Below, one piece after another: positions 26,320 through 33,506 of a DNA stretch of 35,838 bases. The stretch is taken from positions 1 through 35,838 of the forward strand of contig JBAYAO010000003.1 in the NCBI GenBank assembly GCA_041669745.1. Direction: 5' to 3'. Position 1 is the stretch's first letter, and each line of letters begins with the position of its first letter. Source of the stretch: JBAZDV01 sp041669745 (GTDB taxonomy: Archaea > Thermoplasmatota > Thermoplasmata > Methanomassiliicoccales > Methanomethylophilaceae). Under the pieces are notes generated by a model. It was given only the letters and a program-made list of their open reading frames with translations, was not told where the DNA came from and did not search any database. The position numbers were made by a program, and so were the translations under genes.

Positions 26320-27947
26320 GGAACATCAACCTGCGGTACGTTGAAGAAGAATATGATGAAAACGGTGTCATCAGTCACTACAAGCTGAAATATCCTGATG
26401 ATTACAACTTCGGCTATGACATTGTCGATGATATCGCTATCAACGACCCCACACGCAAGGCATTGATCTGGTGCAATCCCGCGGGAGAGGAGAGGACGTA
26501 TACTTTCGCAGACATCAAACGTCTCTCAGACAAGGCTGCAAATTACCTCAGCTCCCTCGGGATAGGGAAAGGCGATCCCGTAATGGTCGTCCTCAAACGG
26601 AATTATCAATTTTGGTATGTGTCCGTGGCACTCTGCAAGATCGGCGCTATAATGGTCCCTGCAACGTTCATGCTCAAAAAACATGATGTAGAATACCGTG
26701 TCAGATCCGCTTCGGTAAAAGCCGCAATATGCACTTCCGAAAGCGATGTCACCCAGGCATTCGATTTGGCCGAGGATGTTCCTACCTTGGAGAGAAGGAT
26801 AGTGGCGAACGGAGAAAAAGAAGGTTGGCTGAATCTCGATGATGGTATCGAAAAAGCTTCGGACAAATGGGAGAGGATAGCTACAAAGGCAGACGAGCCT
26901 ATGCTCATGTATTTCTCGTCGGGAACATCCGGCTATCCGAAGATGGTACTCCATGACCATCTTTATTCGCTCAGCCATCTCTTCACTGCGAAACACTGGC
27001 ATTGCGTAGAACCTGACAGTTTACATCTCACCATCGCCGATACCGGATGGGGAAAAGCCGTATGGGGGAAACTCTACGGTCAATGGATAATGGAGGCCTG
27101 TGTGTTTGTCTACGACTACGATAAATTCGTGCCGTCCGACATCCTTGATCTGATCGGCAAATACAGGATCACAACCCTTTGCTGTCCACCGACGATGTTC
27201 AGATTCTTCATAAACGACGGATTGGAAAAACACGACCTGTCTTCTCTGAAACACACGACCATCGCAGGCGAAGCGCTGAATCCCGATGTCTTCTACAATT
27301 GGTACAGGGCTACCGGCCTGAAACTCATGGAGGGTTTCGGTCAGACTGAAACGACCGTAGTCATATGCTGTTCCAAAAATATGGAACCTAAACCTGGCTC
27401 GATGGGCAAACCGTCACCTCAGTACACAGTGGACATAGTTGACGAGAATGGCAAGAGTTGTCCGCCCGGCGCAAGCGGCGAGATCGTGGTCCGTGCAGAT
27501 CCAAAACCCGAGGGACTCATGATATGCTACTATCGCGATCCGGAAAAAACGGCAGAGACGATATACGACGGATGGCATCATACAGGAGATATCGCCTGGA
27601 AGGATGAGGATGGGTATTATTGGTTTGTAGGCCGCAAGGATGATGTCATAAAATCATCGGGATACAGGATCAGTCCGTTCGAGATAGAAAGCGTTCTTAT
27701 AAACCATCCTGCAGTTCAGGAATGTGCGATCACAGGCGTACCGGACGATGTGCGCGGACAGTTGGTAAAGGCCACGATCGTTCTGAAAAAAGGATACGAA
27801 CCGACGGATGACATGAAAAAAGAATTGCAGAATTATGTGAAACACGAGACCGCACCCTACAAATATCCCAGGGCCGTGGAATTCGTAAATGAATTGCCGA
27901 AAACAATCAACGGAAAAATCATGCGTTCAGTGATAAGGGAAGGATAA
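26316..27947 (+). CDS. AMP-forming acyl-CoA ligase, copy 2 (tandem paralogue)
   Basis: This 543 aa paralogue of the preceding gene begins with almost the same N-terminus (MRNINLRYV). The P-loop YFSSGTSGYPKM, GFGQTETT, HTGDIAWKDEDGYYWFVGRKDD and C-terminal LPKTINGKIMRS are intact, so it should be active. Differences from copy 1 around the acyl pocket (for example after the A5 motif, VVICCSKNMEPK against VIIGNLRGMIPK) suggest a different acid. It follows copy 1 with a 4-nt overlap and is 1 nt from the ACT/MBL gene. Confidence 0.9.
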   Translation: MRNINLRYVEEEYDENGVISHYKLKYPDDYNFGYDIVDDIAINDPTRKALIWCNPAGEERTYTFADIKRLSDKAANYLSSLGIGKGDPVMVVLKRNYQFWYVSVALCKIGAIMVPATFMLKKHDVEYRVRSASVKAAICTSESDVTQAFDLAEDVPTLERRIVANGEKEGWLNLDDGIEKASDKWERIATKADEPMLMYFSSGTSGYPKMVLHDHLYSLSHLFTAKHWHCVEPDSLHLTIADTGWGKAVWGKLYGQWIMEACVFVYDYDKFVPSDILDLIGKYRITTLCCPPTMFRFFINDGLEKHDLSSLKHTTIAGEALNPDVFYNWYRATGLKLMEGFGQTETTVVICCSKNMEPKPGSMGKPSPQYTVDIVDENGKSCPPGASGEIVVRADPKPEGLMICYYRDPEKTAETIYDGWHHTGDIAWKDEDGYYWFVGRKDDVIKSSGYRISPFEIESVLINHPAVQECAITGVPDDVRGQLVKATIVLKKGYEPTDDMKKELQNYVKHETAPYKYPRAVEFVNELPKTINGKIMRSVIREG

Positions 27948-27948
27948 A

Positions 27949-29400
27949 ATGACCGACCAATTGGCCAACCGCACATTTGCGACCAAGATGCCTGACAGAC
28001 CCGGAGCGTTCATGCTTGCAAGCAGGATTATCATGAAACGCAAAGGGAACATTGTTCGTGTCAGCTATAACAAGGACGACGACCCAAACACACTCTTTGT
28101 GGAGGTAAGGGCATCATCGGATGATCTTGATGACATAGAGAGGGAGCTGAACTCCGTAAAATACCTGAAGGAAGAAGAACCTGAGAGGGAGACTATTGTA
28201 ATCAACATCAGAATGAAGGATGAACCCGGCGTACTCTACCCTGTTCTGGAGATATTCGATCGATACGACATCAACCTGTCCTATCTCAATTCGAACACGG
28301 ATAATGGCAATTTCCAAAATTTCAAAATAGGACTGATCATTGAGAAACCAGAAATCGTGAAACAGGTCATTGATGACATATGCGGCCTCTATCAGGTGAA
28401 TGTCATAAATTATACCGGCAGGGACAATATCCTCGACAACACGGTATCCTACATCCATCTGGGCAACGAGGTACAGAAAACGTTCAATCTTGATATGGAG
28501 ACGACCATCGATTTTGTTCGGGAATCGAAAAGAATATCGAAATCCCTGCTGAGTGATGAAAAAGACCCCGGGGTCATTTTCAACAGTATAAGACTCCTGT
28601 CCGATCTCGTTTCGAACAGAAAAGGAGAAAACTTCAAACCTACCATAACCGAACAAAGGATCACAGAAAATATCGTCCTGCATGCGATAGAACCCTTCTG
28701 TGGAAGCAATATCTACATCATGGAAACGGAAAAAGAACTTCTGTTCATCGATACCGGTTTTGGGATATATGCCGATGAGACAATGGATCTGATAAAAGGG
28801 ATGTTTCCCAATTTCTACAATATGAAGAAGACCATTCTCCTGACACACGCGGACATATATCATTGCGGTTTGTTGTCGACGATAGACGATGCAGACATCT
28901 ATCTAAGCCAGAAATCCGCTGACATTCTCGTTGATACTAGGAACAATCCTGACTACAAGGGGGACAATGTCTTTTATCTCGGGTTAAGCCGTTTGAGCCG
29001 CATACTTTCCGAATTTGTACCTCCTCAGGATGTCCGTTTCAAGATCCTTGGAGAAAATGTACCTGATAAGCATGAGGGCCTGCTGATGATCGATAAATTC
29101 GGATTCTCTGACATAGAATTCGAGGTGTATGAAGGAAACGGGGGACATTTGCCAGGGGAATTGTTGTTCCTTTCCAAATGTCCCGGAATCGTTTTTACGG
29201 GTGACATTTTTTCGAAGGATGACAAAAATGTATATGGAGATACGGCAGTCAACAACATCCTGACCGAATTGATGGCAAAAGATGACTGCGATTCGGACAA
29301 AGCCAGAAAGACACTCGAGGATGTCAACAAGATGATTGAAGACCTGGACGGAGACGGTCCTCTCATATGCAACGGGCACGGCCCCATCGCAAAGCCTTAG
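27949..29400 (+). CDS. Double ACT domain / metallo-beta-lactamase-fold fusion, degenerate metal motif
   Basis: Residues 8-75 and 82-155 are two ACT-like ligand-binding domains (KMPDRPGAFMLASRI and KDEPGVLYPVLEIFDRYDI). A helical linker (about 160-240) leads to a metallo-beta-lactamase fold (about 243-483), with LLFIDTGFG, TGD and NGHGP strands and loops. The canonical HxHxDH is HADIYH (300-305), so the second His and the Asp are replaced. H305, H400, D419 and H477 remain. The fold is therefore either a weak or altered metal site or a non-catalytic sensor. ACT domains usually bind amino acids, so feedback sensing of the operon's product is a fair inference. It is the last gene of the regulator-ligase operon. 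Confidence 0.83.
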   Translation: MTDQLANRTFATKMPDRPGAFMLASRIIMKRKGNIVRVSYNKDDDPNTLFVEVRASSDDLDDIERELNSVKYLKEEEPERETIVINIRMKDEPGVLYPVLEIFDRYDINLSYLNSNTDNGNFQNFKIGLIIEKPEIVKQVIDDICGLYQVNVINYTGRDNILDNTVSYIHLGNEVQKTFNLDMETTIDFVRESKRISKSLLSDEKDPGVIFNSIRLLSDLVSNRKGENFKPTITEQRITENIVLHAIEPFCGSNIYIMETEKELLFIDTGFGIYADETMDLIKGMFPNFYNMKKTILLTHADIYHCGLLSTIDDADIYLSQKSADILVDTRNNPDYKGDNVFYLGLSRLSRILSEFVPPQDVRFKILGENVPDKHEGLLMIDKFGFSDIEFEVYEGNGGHLPGELLFLSKCPGIVFTGDIFSKDDKNVYGDTAVNNILTELMAKDDCDSDKARKTLEDVNKMIEDLDGDGPLICNGHGPIAKP

Positions 29401-29401
29401 A

Positions 29402-29719
29402 TCATTCCATCTTAAACGATACATCGTGTTTCAGCGCAAGGTCCATAGCGACCTCCGATGCCTTTACCATGGCACACGGAATGGGACAGGCCGCGTGAAG
29501 AACGTATGGTCCGCACATTTTGTAGATCCCATTGTCGTTTATGGGCACTGAGATCGCATCCAACATGGAAATCGGTTTGAGATTTTTTCCAAGTTCTCTG
29601 ATCGCAGGACATTCGCTCTTGATCTTATACACTACGTCCCCCTCCTCTGTCAGCGATGCTTCTACAACGGTCTTGAATCTGCAAACGCCGGCATCCACGG
29701 TAATCGACACATCAGTCAT
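29402..29719 (-). CDS. Small Cys-conserved methanogen protein (DUF6951-like)
   Basis: The 105 aa protein resembles small archaeal proteins I recall from methanogens near corrinoid-dependent methyltransferases. Conserved features are DAGVCRFKT at the start, SECPAI, MCGPYVLHAACPIPC and an Ala-rich end. Cysteines lie at 13, 37, 69, 78 and 82 and could bind metal or a cofactor. The function is unknown. The frame opens earlier, but the ATG at 29719 has GGAGAG about 6 nt before it, and a TATA-like TCTTAATTAC lies near 29768-29777. It converges on the ACT/MBL gene with no gap of note, and lies downstream of the radical SAM gene on the same strand. Confidence 0.72.
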   Translation of the reverse strand: MTDVSITVDAGVCRFKTVVEASLTEEGDVVYKIKSECPAIRELGKNLKPISMLDAISVPINDNGIYKMCGPYVLHAACPIPCAMVKASEVAMDLALKHDVSFKME

Positions 29720-29785
29720 CAGAACTCTCCTCACACTAAGCAATCGGCTGTATGAATCAGCACGGTAATTAAGATTGCTATGGTC

Positions 29786-30958
29786 TCACTGGATTCCGAC
29801 AATCGAATCGTATACACGTGGATTTATCAATTTCCCAACTACAGCATCACGAATGAAATGATTGTACCGCGAAAGATCTGGCTTCGTATCGACGATTTCA
29901 TCCATTGTGCTTTTGATATGCGAGAAAACGGCTTTGTACACTTTACAACCGAATCCGCCGTTCGATTCTATATCTCCGTCCGCCATTGCATCGATGCTGC
30001 ATCCGCCGTTGCAATAACGGTATATCTCACAATCTTTGCACTTACTACGCCTTTCTATGGAACCGATCAGAATATTCCTGAAACCATCTGACTCGAACGC
30101 TTCCGATAGATGCTCCATATCCCCTATATTGCCCATCCTGAATTGCTCAGGACACGCTTTTCCACATGGGTATAAATCGCCGTTCGGATAAATGCAGATC
30201 CACTTCGTCAGACATGAAGAATGCGCACAATCCGAGATGTTCGGCTCGCTCATCGCTGTCAGAACATACTGGAAGAATGGCATTACGGGAATATTGGATT
30301 CTTTGTCACTGATCCAATTGTCGAATGCCTCTATGCTGTTCCTGATGTATGTCTCTGCATCGATCTGGACATCCTTGTTGTCAGAACCACATCCGATCCT
30401 TACGACGGGATTATAGCAAAACGAGGCCCCCATCGAATTGAATTGATCGTATATGTGCATCATATCGTTGACATTACCGCCATGGACCGTGGTGCTGAGT
30501 GTGAACATGTGGCCCTTTCTAACCATGTACTCTATCGAATTTCTTATTCGCTCTATGTCGGCACCGGGACGAAGACCTTTTGAATAATCCCCTTCGTAAG
30601 ACACACCGAGATTTATCCTGTTGTTCTTGCAGAACTCTATGAATTTCGGTTTTAAGAGCAAACCATTGGTCTGAATGGTGTTTCCGCACCTTTCCAGATT
30701 CCTTCCGAAGTATCTCCTTTCCGTTTTCAACGCTTGTTTGAAAAATGCTTCTGTGGCCAGTAACGGCTCTCCGCCATGCCATATGAACCGCGTTGAATCG
30801 TATTCCTCATGCACTAGCCGTATTGACTTCTCCAGAACTTCGGTGCTCATAACGTCATCGGAGCACTCAGATGGCCTGTGGTAACAGTGCCTACACCGGA
30901 GATTGCAATCCAGTGTCGGTTTCATGATCACGGAGATGAACTGCTTCAGAACCGACAC
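29786..30958 (-). CDS. Radical SAM/SPASM enzyme, candidate peptide maturase
   Basis: The 390 aa enzyme has the radical SAM motif CNLRCRHC (C18, C22, C25) and the SAM-binding WHGGEP (60-65). A complete C-terminal SPASM set follows: C249-x10-G-x4-C265, then C307, C310, C316, C320 and C338, which bind two auxiliary 4Fe-4S clusters. This architecture is typical of anaerobic sulfatase maturases and RiPP maturases that install thioether or C-C crosslinks. No sulfatase is nearby, but a Cys-rich peptide gene ends 34 nt upstream. There is no visible RRE domain. The start is GTG at 30958; an ATG at 30925 would trim the first strand of the barrel. Confidence 0.9.
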   Translation of the reverse strand: MSVLKQFISVIMKPTLDCNLRCRHCYHRPSECSDDVMSTEVLEKSIRLVHEEYDSTRFIWHGGEPLLATEAFFKQALKTERRYFGRNLERCGNTIQTNGLLLKPKFIEFCKNNRINLGVSYEGDYSKGLRPGADIERIRNSIEYMVRKGHMFTLSTTVHGGNVNDMMHIYDQFNSMGASFCYNPVVRIGCGSDNKDVQIDAETYIRNSIEAFDNWISDKESNIPVMPFFQYVLTAMSEPNISDCAHSSCLTKWICIYPNGDLYPCGKACPEQFRMGNIGDMEHLSEAFESDGFRNILIGSIERRSKCKDCEIYRYCNGGCSIDAMADGDIESNGGFGCKVYKAVFSHIKSTMDEIVDTKPDLSRYNHFIRDAVVGKLINPRVYDSIVGIQ

Positions 30959-30992
30959 CTCGAAATAATTTCTCCGATAGGGGAAAGATCAC

Positions 30993-31250
30993 TCAGAATG
31001 GCCAATAGCAGTATGAACAACAGGTACCGTCCTGTGAAACATAGGCGCAACAGACGATGAGCGCAACCACAATCAGTACGCAGCTGGCATCACATTTGCG
31101 ACCGCAACACGAATAGCATCCAGGTCCACCCGTGTGGTCAACGTCCTCATGACCTGTCGGGGGCTTGTAGTTCATTCTCGTTACCGAGGGCATGGATTGG
31201 GCTTCGTACTGCTCTGTCAATTCCTTTGTGGACTGTGAATCACTGGACAT
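30993..31250 (-). CDS. Cys-rich single-span small protein, candidate substrate of the radical SAM enzyme
   Basis: I do not recognise a named family. The 85 aa protein has a polar, Cys-free N-terminal half (1-40), then TGGPGCYSCCGRKC, a hydrophobic segment (about 58-71, LIVVALIVCCAYV) and a short tail DGTCCSYCYWPF. All ten cysteines (45, 48, 49, 53, 57, 67, 68, 77, 78, 81) lie in the second half. A GGTGA ribosome-binding site precedes the ATG by 4 nt. The layout, a leader-like N-terminus before a Cys-rich core, is what a RiPP precursor would look like, but it also fits a tail-anchored redox or metal-binding protein. It is the first gene of the operon with the radical SAM gene. Confidence 0.75.
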   Translation of the reverse strand: MSSDSQSTKELTEQYEAQSMPSVTRMNYKPPTGHEDVDHTGGPGCYSCCGRKCDASCVLIVVALIVCCAYVSQDGTCCSYCYWPF

Positions 31251-31308
31251 TATCTCACCATGGGCCTATGCGTCCAGCAAAGACCCTACTGCCTCGGATT
31301 CCCCTACA

Positions 31309-31320
31309 GATATATTAAAT
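31309..31320. promoter_or_regulatory. Bidirectional TATA region between the Cys-rich and DUF5685-like genes
   Basis: GATATATTAAAT reads as a TATA box on both strands (TATATTAAAT plus, ATTTAATATA minus). It is centred about 30 nt before the plus-strand ATG at 31346 and about 65 nt before the minus-strand ATG at 31250. The plus gene has GGAAGG and the minus gene GGTGA as ribosome-binding sites. It is the only TATA-like element I see in the 95-nt gap, so the two arms are probably co-expressed. Confidence 0.6.
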
Positions 31321-31345
31321 TGTTGCGAGCATTTAGGGAAGGCAG

Positions 31346-32269
31346 ATGTTTGGATATACCATACCTATCGAGAGTATGCTCTCGAGTACCGATGCAAGGG
31401 TCTACAGGAACTACTACTGTGAAACCTGCCATCAACTGAGACAGGAATATGGATTCCTCTCGACCGCGATCGTGAACTACGAGATGACTTTCGCGAATAT
31501 CTTCCTGAATTCACTGCTTGACGACGGGACCTTCATCGAAACACAGCCGAAGGGAAGAATATGCATTCTCAGACGTACTACATGCAGGACGGAGCTCATG
31601 AGACAGCTAACGGCCTACACCGTATTGATCGCCAACAATGGATTGATCGACGACAAAATTGACGCACCTTCGCTGAAATCCAATCTCGGCCTACTGGTCC
31701 TGAATCGTGCGATAACCAGGGCAAAAAAAGATTTTCCCGGATACGATGAGGTCATCATCGAAGATTACAGGATCCTCAGGGAAGCAGAGAAAGAGAATTG
31801 CATCGATGCAGTGAAAATGGGTCGACTCTCATCACAATCCATGCTCGATGTCTTCAAAACGATGCTTGGCGATGTGTTCACCGGAGATCTTTATGAATTG
31901 TTCAAAAACCTCGGAATATGGGTGTATGTGATGGATGCAATCGAGGACCTGGATGAGGATGCTGTAAACGGAACATACAATCCGTTCTTGGCTGGACATA
32001 TGGATTTTACCAACATGAAGGAATTCATTCAGGACAACATATACACACTGACGGACACCATCAACAGCATCCTCAGGGATATCCAAACGTCTTACTCCGT
32101 TCTGAGAATGTCCCTGAGACACAACAGAACGATAATCGACAACATCATCTACCATGGCATCCCAGCATCAACACAAAGGATTCTGAAGGGAGATAAGACT
32201 ATGAATCTCAGTTTCAGAAACATGATCTCTGAAAGGTTGAACAGGAATGCACCCCAATCTATGGTGTAA
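31346..32269 (+). CDS. DUF5685-like all-helical protein with isoprenoid-synthase-like acidic motifs
   Basis: The 307 aa protein matches my memory of DUF5685 proteins of clostridia and some archaea, which begin MFGY, carry RxYYCxxC near residues 21-28 (here YYCETC) and have a late VYVMDAIEDLDED...GTYNPF. No function is established. Two aspartate-rich stretches stand out: DDKID (102-106) and DAIEDLDED (197-205). Both lie in predicted helices and resemble the Mg-diphosphate-binding motifs of squalene/phytoene synthase-type enzymes, though spacing is shorter. GGAAGG precedes the ATG. It is divergent from the Cys-rich/radical SAM pair and is followed 28 nt later by a zinc-ribbon membrane protein. 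Confidence 0.78.
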   Translation: MFGYTIPIESMLSSTDARVYRNYYCETCHQLRQEYGFLSTAIVNYEMTFANIFLNSLLDDGTFIETQPKGRICILRRTTCRTELMRQLTAYTVLIANNGLIDDKIDAPSLKSNLGLLVLNRAITRAKKDFPGYDEVIIEDYRILREAEKENCIDAVKMGRLSSQSMLDVFKTMLGDVFTGDLYELFKNLGIWVYVMDAIEDLDEDAVNGTYNPFLAGHMDFTNMKEFIQDNIYTLTDTINSILRDIQTSYSVLRMSLRHNRTIIDNIIYHGIPASTQRILKGDKTMNLSFRNMISERLNRNAPQSMV

Positions 32270-32297
32270 TATACCCATTCTGGAATTAAGGTGGAGT

Positions 32298-32609
32298 ATG
32301 AACGGAAGAACGATCACCGTATCTCTCATCGGCCTGGTAATATATGCCGTGCTGGGCGGATTCTTGGTCTCCGCCTACAGAGATGGAACCGTTGCCACAG
32401 TATACGTTGCTGTGCTGACACTATACATCCTGACACTTGTCATGATACACAGAAGATCATCCTACTATATTTGTCCTGACTGCGATAAAATGTTCGAGAT
32501 CGGTTTCTTCAGAGACCTGCTTTCCCCGAACGACGGGGTCAGAGGGAAAAGATTAAAGTGCCCCAATTGTGGAAAAAAAGGATGGTTTGCGGAATACTCC
32601 GACAAATGA
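32298..32609 (+). CDS. Two-helix membrane protein with C-terminal zinc ribbon
   Basis: The 103 aa protein has two hydrophobic helices (about 7-26 and 31-50) and a cytosolic-type zinc ribbon with CPDC (59-62) and CPNC (88-91). I chose the ATG at 32298, preceded by GGTGGA at 4 nt; the frame opens upstream inside the DUF5685-like gene. No enzymatic motif is seen. As probable second gene of the DUF5685-like transcript, it could be a membrane anchor or assembly factor for that system. The function is otherwise unknown. Confidence 0.75.
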   Translation: MNGRTITVSLIGLVIYAVLGGFLVSAYRDGTVATVYVAVLTLYILTLVMIHRRSSYYICPDCDKMFEIGFFRDLLSPNDGVRGKRLKCPNCGKKGWFAEYSDK

Positions 32610-32721
32610 CTCACCCCCATTTTTTATCCGTCATCCGACAGGTATTTGTCCTAATCCGATTTGCACTGTACCGTTTGAAAATTCTTTATCGGAATCAACA
32701 TTTCCTTTTCCTTCATCTGTA

Positions 32722-32755
32722 ACATGGTATGACATGTGCCAGGCGTATATAAATA
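32722..32755 (+). promoter_or_regulatory. Strong orphan TATA box with upstream inverted repeat
   Basis: TATATAAATA (32746-32755) is one of the best TATA matches in the window. ACATG-N6-CATGT (32722-32737) lies 8 bp upstream, where TFB or a regulator would bind. Transcription would start near 32776, about 170 nt before the next ATG. Confidence 0.5.
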
Positions 32756-32916
32756 GGATTTTTGTAAAAAGAAATTGAAAATACAAGAAACAGATAGAGT
32801 TGCGGAATCATGAATCATTAAGAATATCCCGACACGAAAATTGATCCGAATGTCAAAATGTCTTGAACATTATTAAAAAAAATCAATCTCTAATCGATGA
32901 CTGCTAATGCCAACAT

Positions 32917-32926
32917 TTTTATTTTC
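32917..32926 (+). promoter_or_regulatory. TATA-like promoter of the coiled-coil gene
   Basis: TTTTTATTTT is centred 26 nt before the ATG at 32947, the leaderless spacing seen repeatedly in this window. Confidence 0.45.
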
Positions 32927-32946
32927 ATCGGATATCGAACAGCCCG

Positions 32947-33486
32947 ATGGATCGGGAATCTGTTTCTGATAACGTTAGCATCCTTGACATCATGTGCAAG
33001 GAGAAATACAGCGACGCCAACAACCACAAGAAGGCCAGAGATGATTTCTCTGCACAATCGAAGATGTGGATAATCCGACGCAACAATTACGGCGTGATGG
33101 CCAGAGAGAACGTTGCCAAAGCTACAGAAGCAAAGAAAGAACGCGATCTATTCAATCAGAAAGTCCGGGACTCCAAGGAGAAGAGGGACGAATGTCACAG
33201 GAAGGCTGCAGAATTGAGAGAAGCGGGCGAAGAGGGTTATCACGAATTGAGAGAGGAAGGCAACAGATACCATGAGGAGGTTGCGGAAAACTCTGCCAAG
33301 GGCCAGGCCGAACATGAAAAGATGATGAAATTCTACGAAGAAGCCGATGTAGCGAGAAAATTGTCAGATGCTGCACAGAAAAAATCGATGGACTGCAGGA
33401 TTGCCGCCGATGCAGAACATAAAGCGTACATTGAAAAATTAAAAGAGGTCGATGACCTCAAAAACAATCTGCCTGAAGAGCTGTAA
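32947..33486 (+). CDS. Archaeal coiled-coil protein (COG1340-like)
   Basis: The 179 aa protein is almost entirely helical and charged. From about residue 55 it carries repeated KxKRD-type heptads (VRDSKEKRDECHRKAAEL, EEAEVARK-like segments), resembling the archaeal phosphoserine-phosphatase-annotated coiled-coil proteins of COG1340, which have no proven enzymatic role. No signal peptide or membrane segment is seen. Its function is unknown; a structural or bridging role is likely. The next gene begins 20 nt after its stop, so they are probably co-transcribed. Confidence 0.75.
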   Translation: MDRESVSDNVSILDIMCKEKYSDANNHKKARDDFSAQSKMWIIRRNNYGVMARENVAKATEAKKERDLFNQKVRDSKEKRDECHRKAAELREAGEEGYHELREEGNRYHEEVAENSAKGQAEHEKMMKFYEEADVARKLSDAAQKKSMDCRIAADAEHKAYIEKLKEVDDLKNNLPEEL

Positions 33487-33506
33487 GACGGATTGAATGA
33501 GCTGAG

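Larger units (their letters stand above)
32610..32946. other. AT-rich gene-free gap with an orphan promoter
   Basis: This 337-nt stretch is clearly more AT-rich than its surroundings and contains no ORF I can support. It holds a strong TATA box (32746-32755), an inverted repeat just upstream (32722-32737) and a second TATA-like element (32917-32926) serving the next gene. An A-run (AAAAAAAA-like, near 32874-32882) interrupts it. The first promoter has no obvious gene of its own; a small RNA or a long leader is possible. Confidence 0.5.

Noticed and set aside
28114..28863. Minus-strand ORF of 249 codons inside the ACT/MBL gene
   Set aside because: It is antisense to two clear ACT domains; its sequence is a frame shadow.
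29786..30958. Anaerobic sulfatase maturase as the specific call
   Set aside because: The SPASM layout fits, but there is no sulfatase in the window, so I kept the broader call.
30993..31250. Calling the Cys-rich protein a plant-type CYSTM peptide
   Set aside because: It has Cys near a membrane helix but lacks the Pro/Gln-rich N-terminus and the CYSTM Cys pattern.
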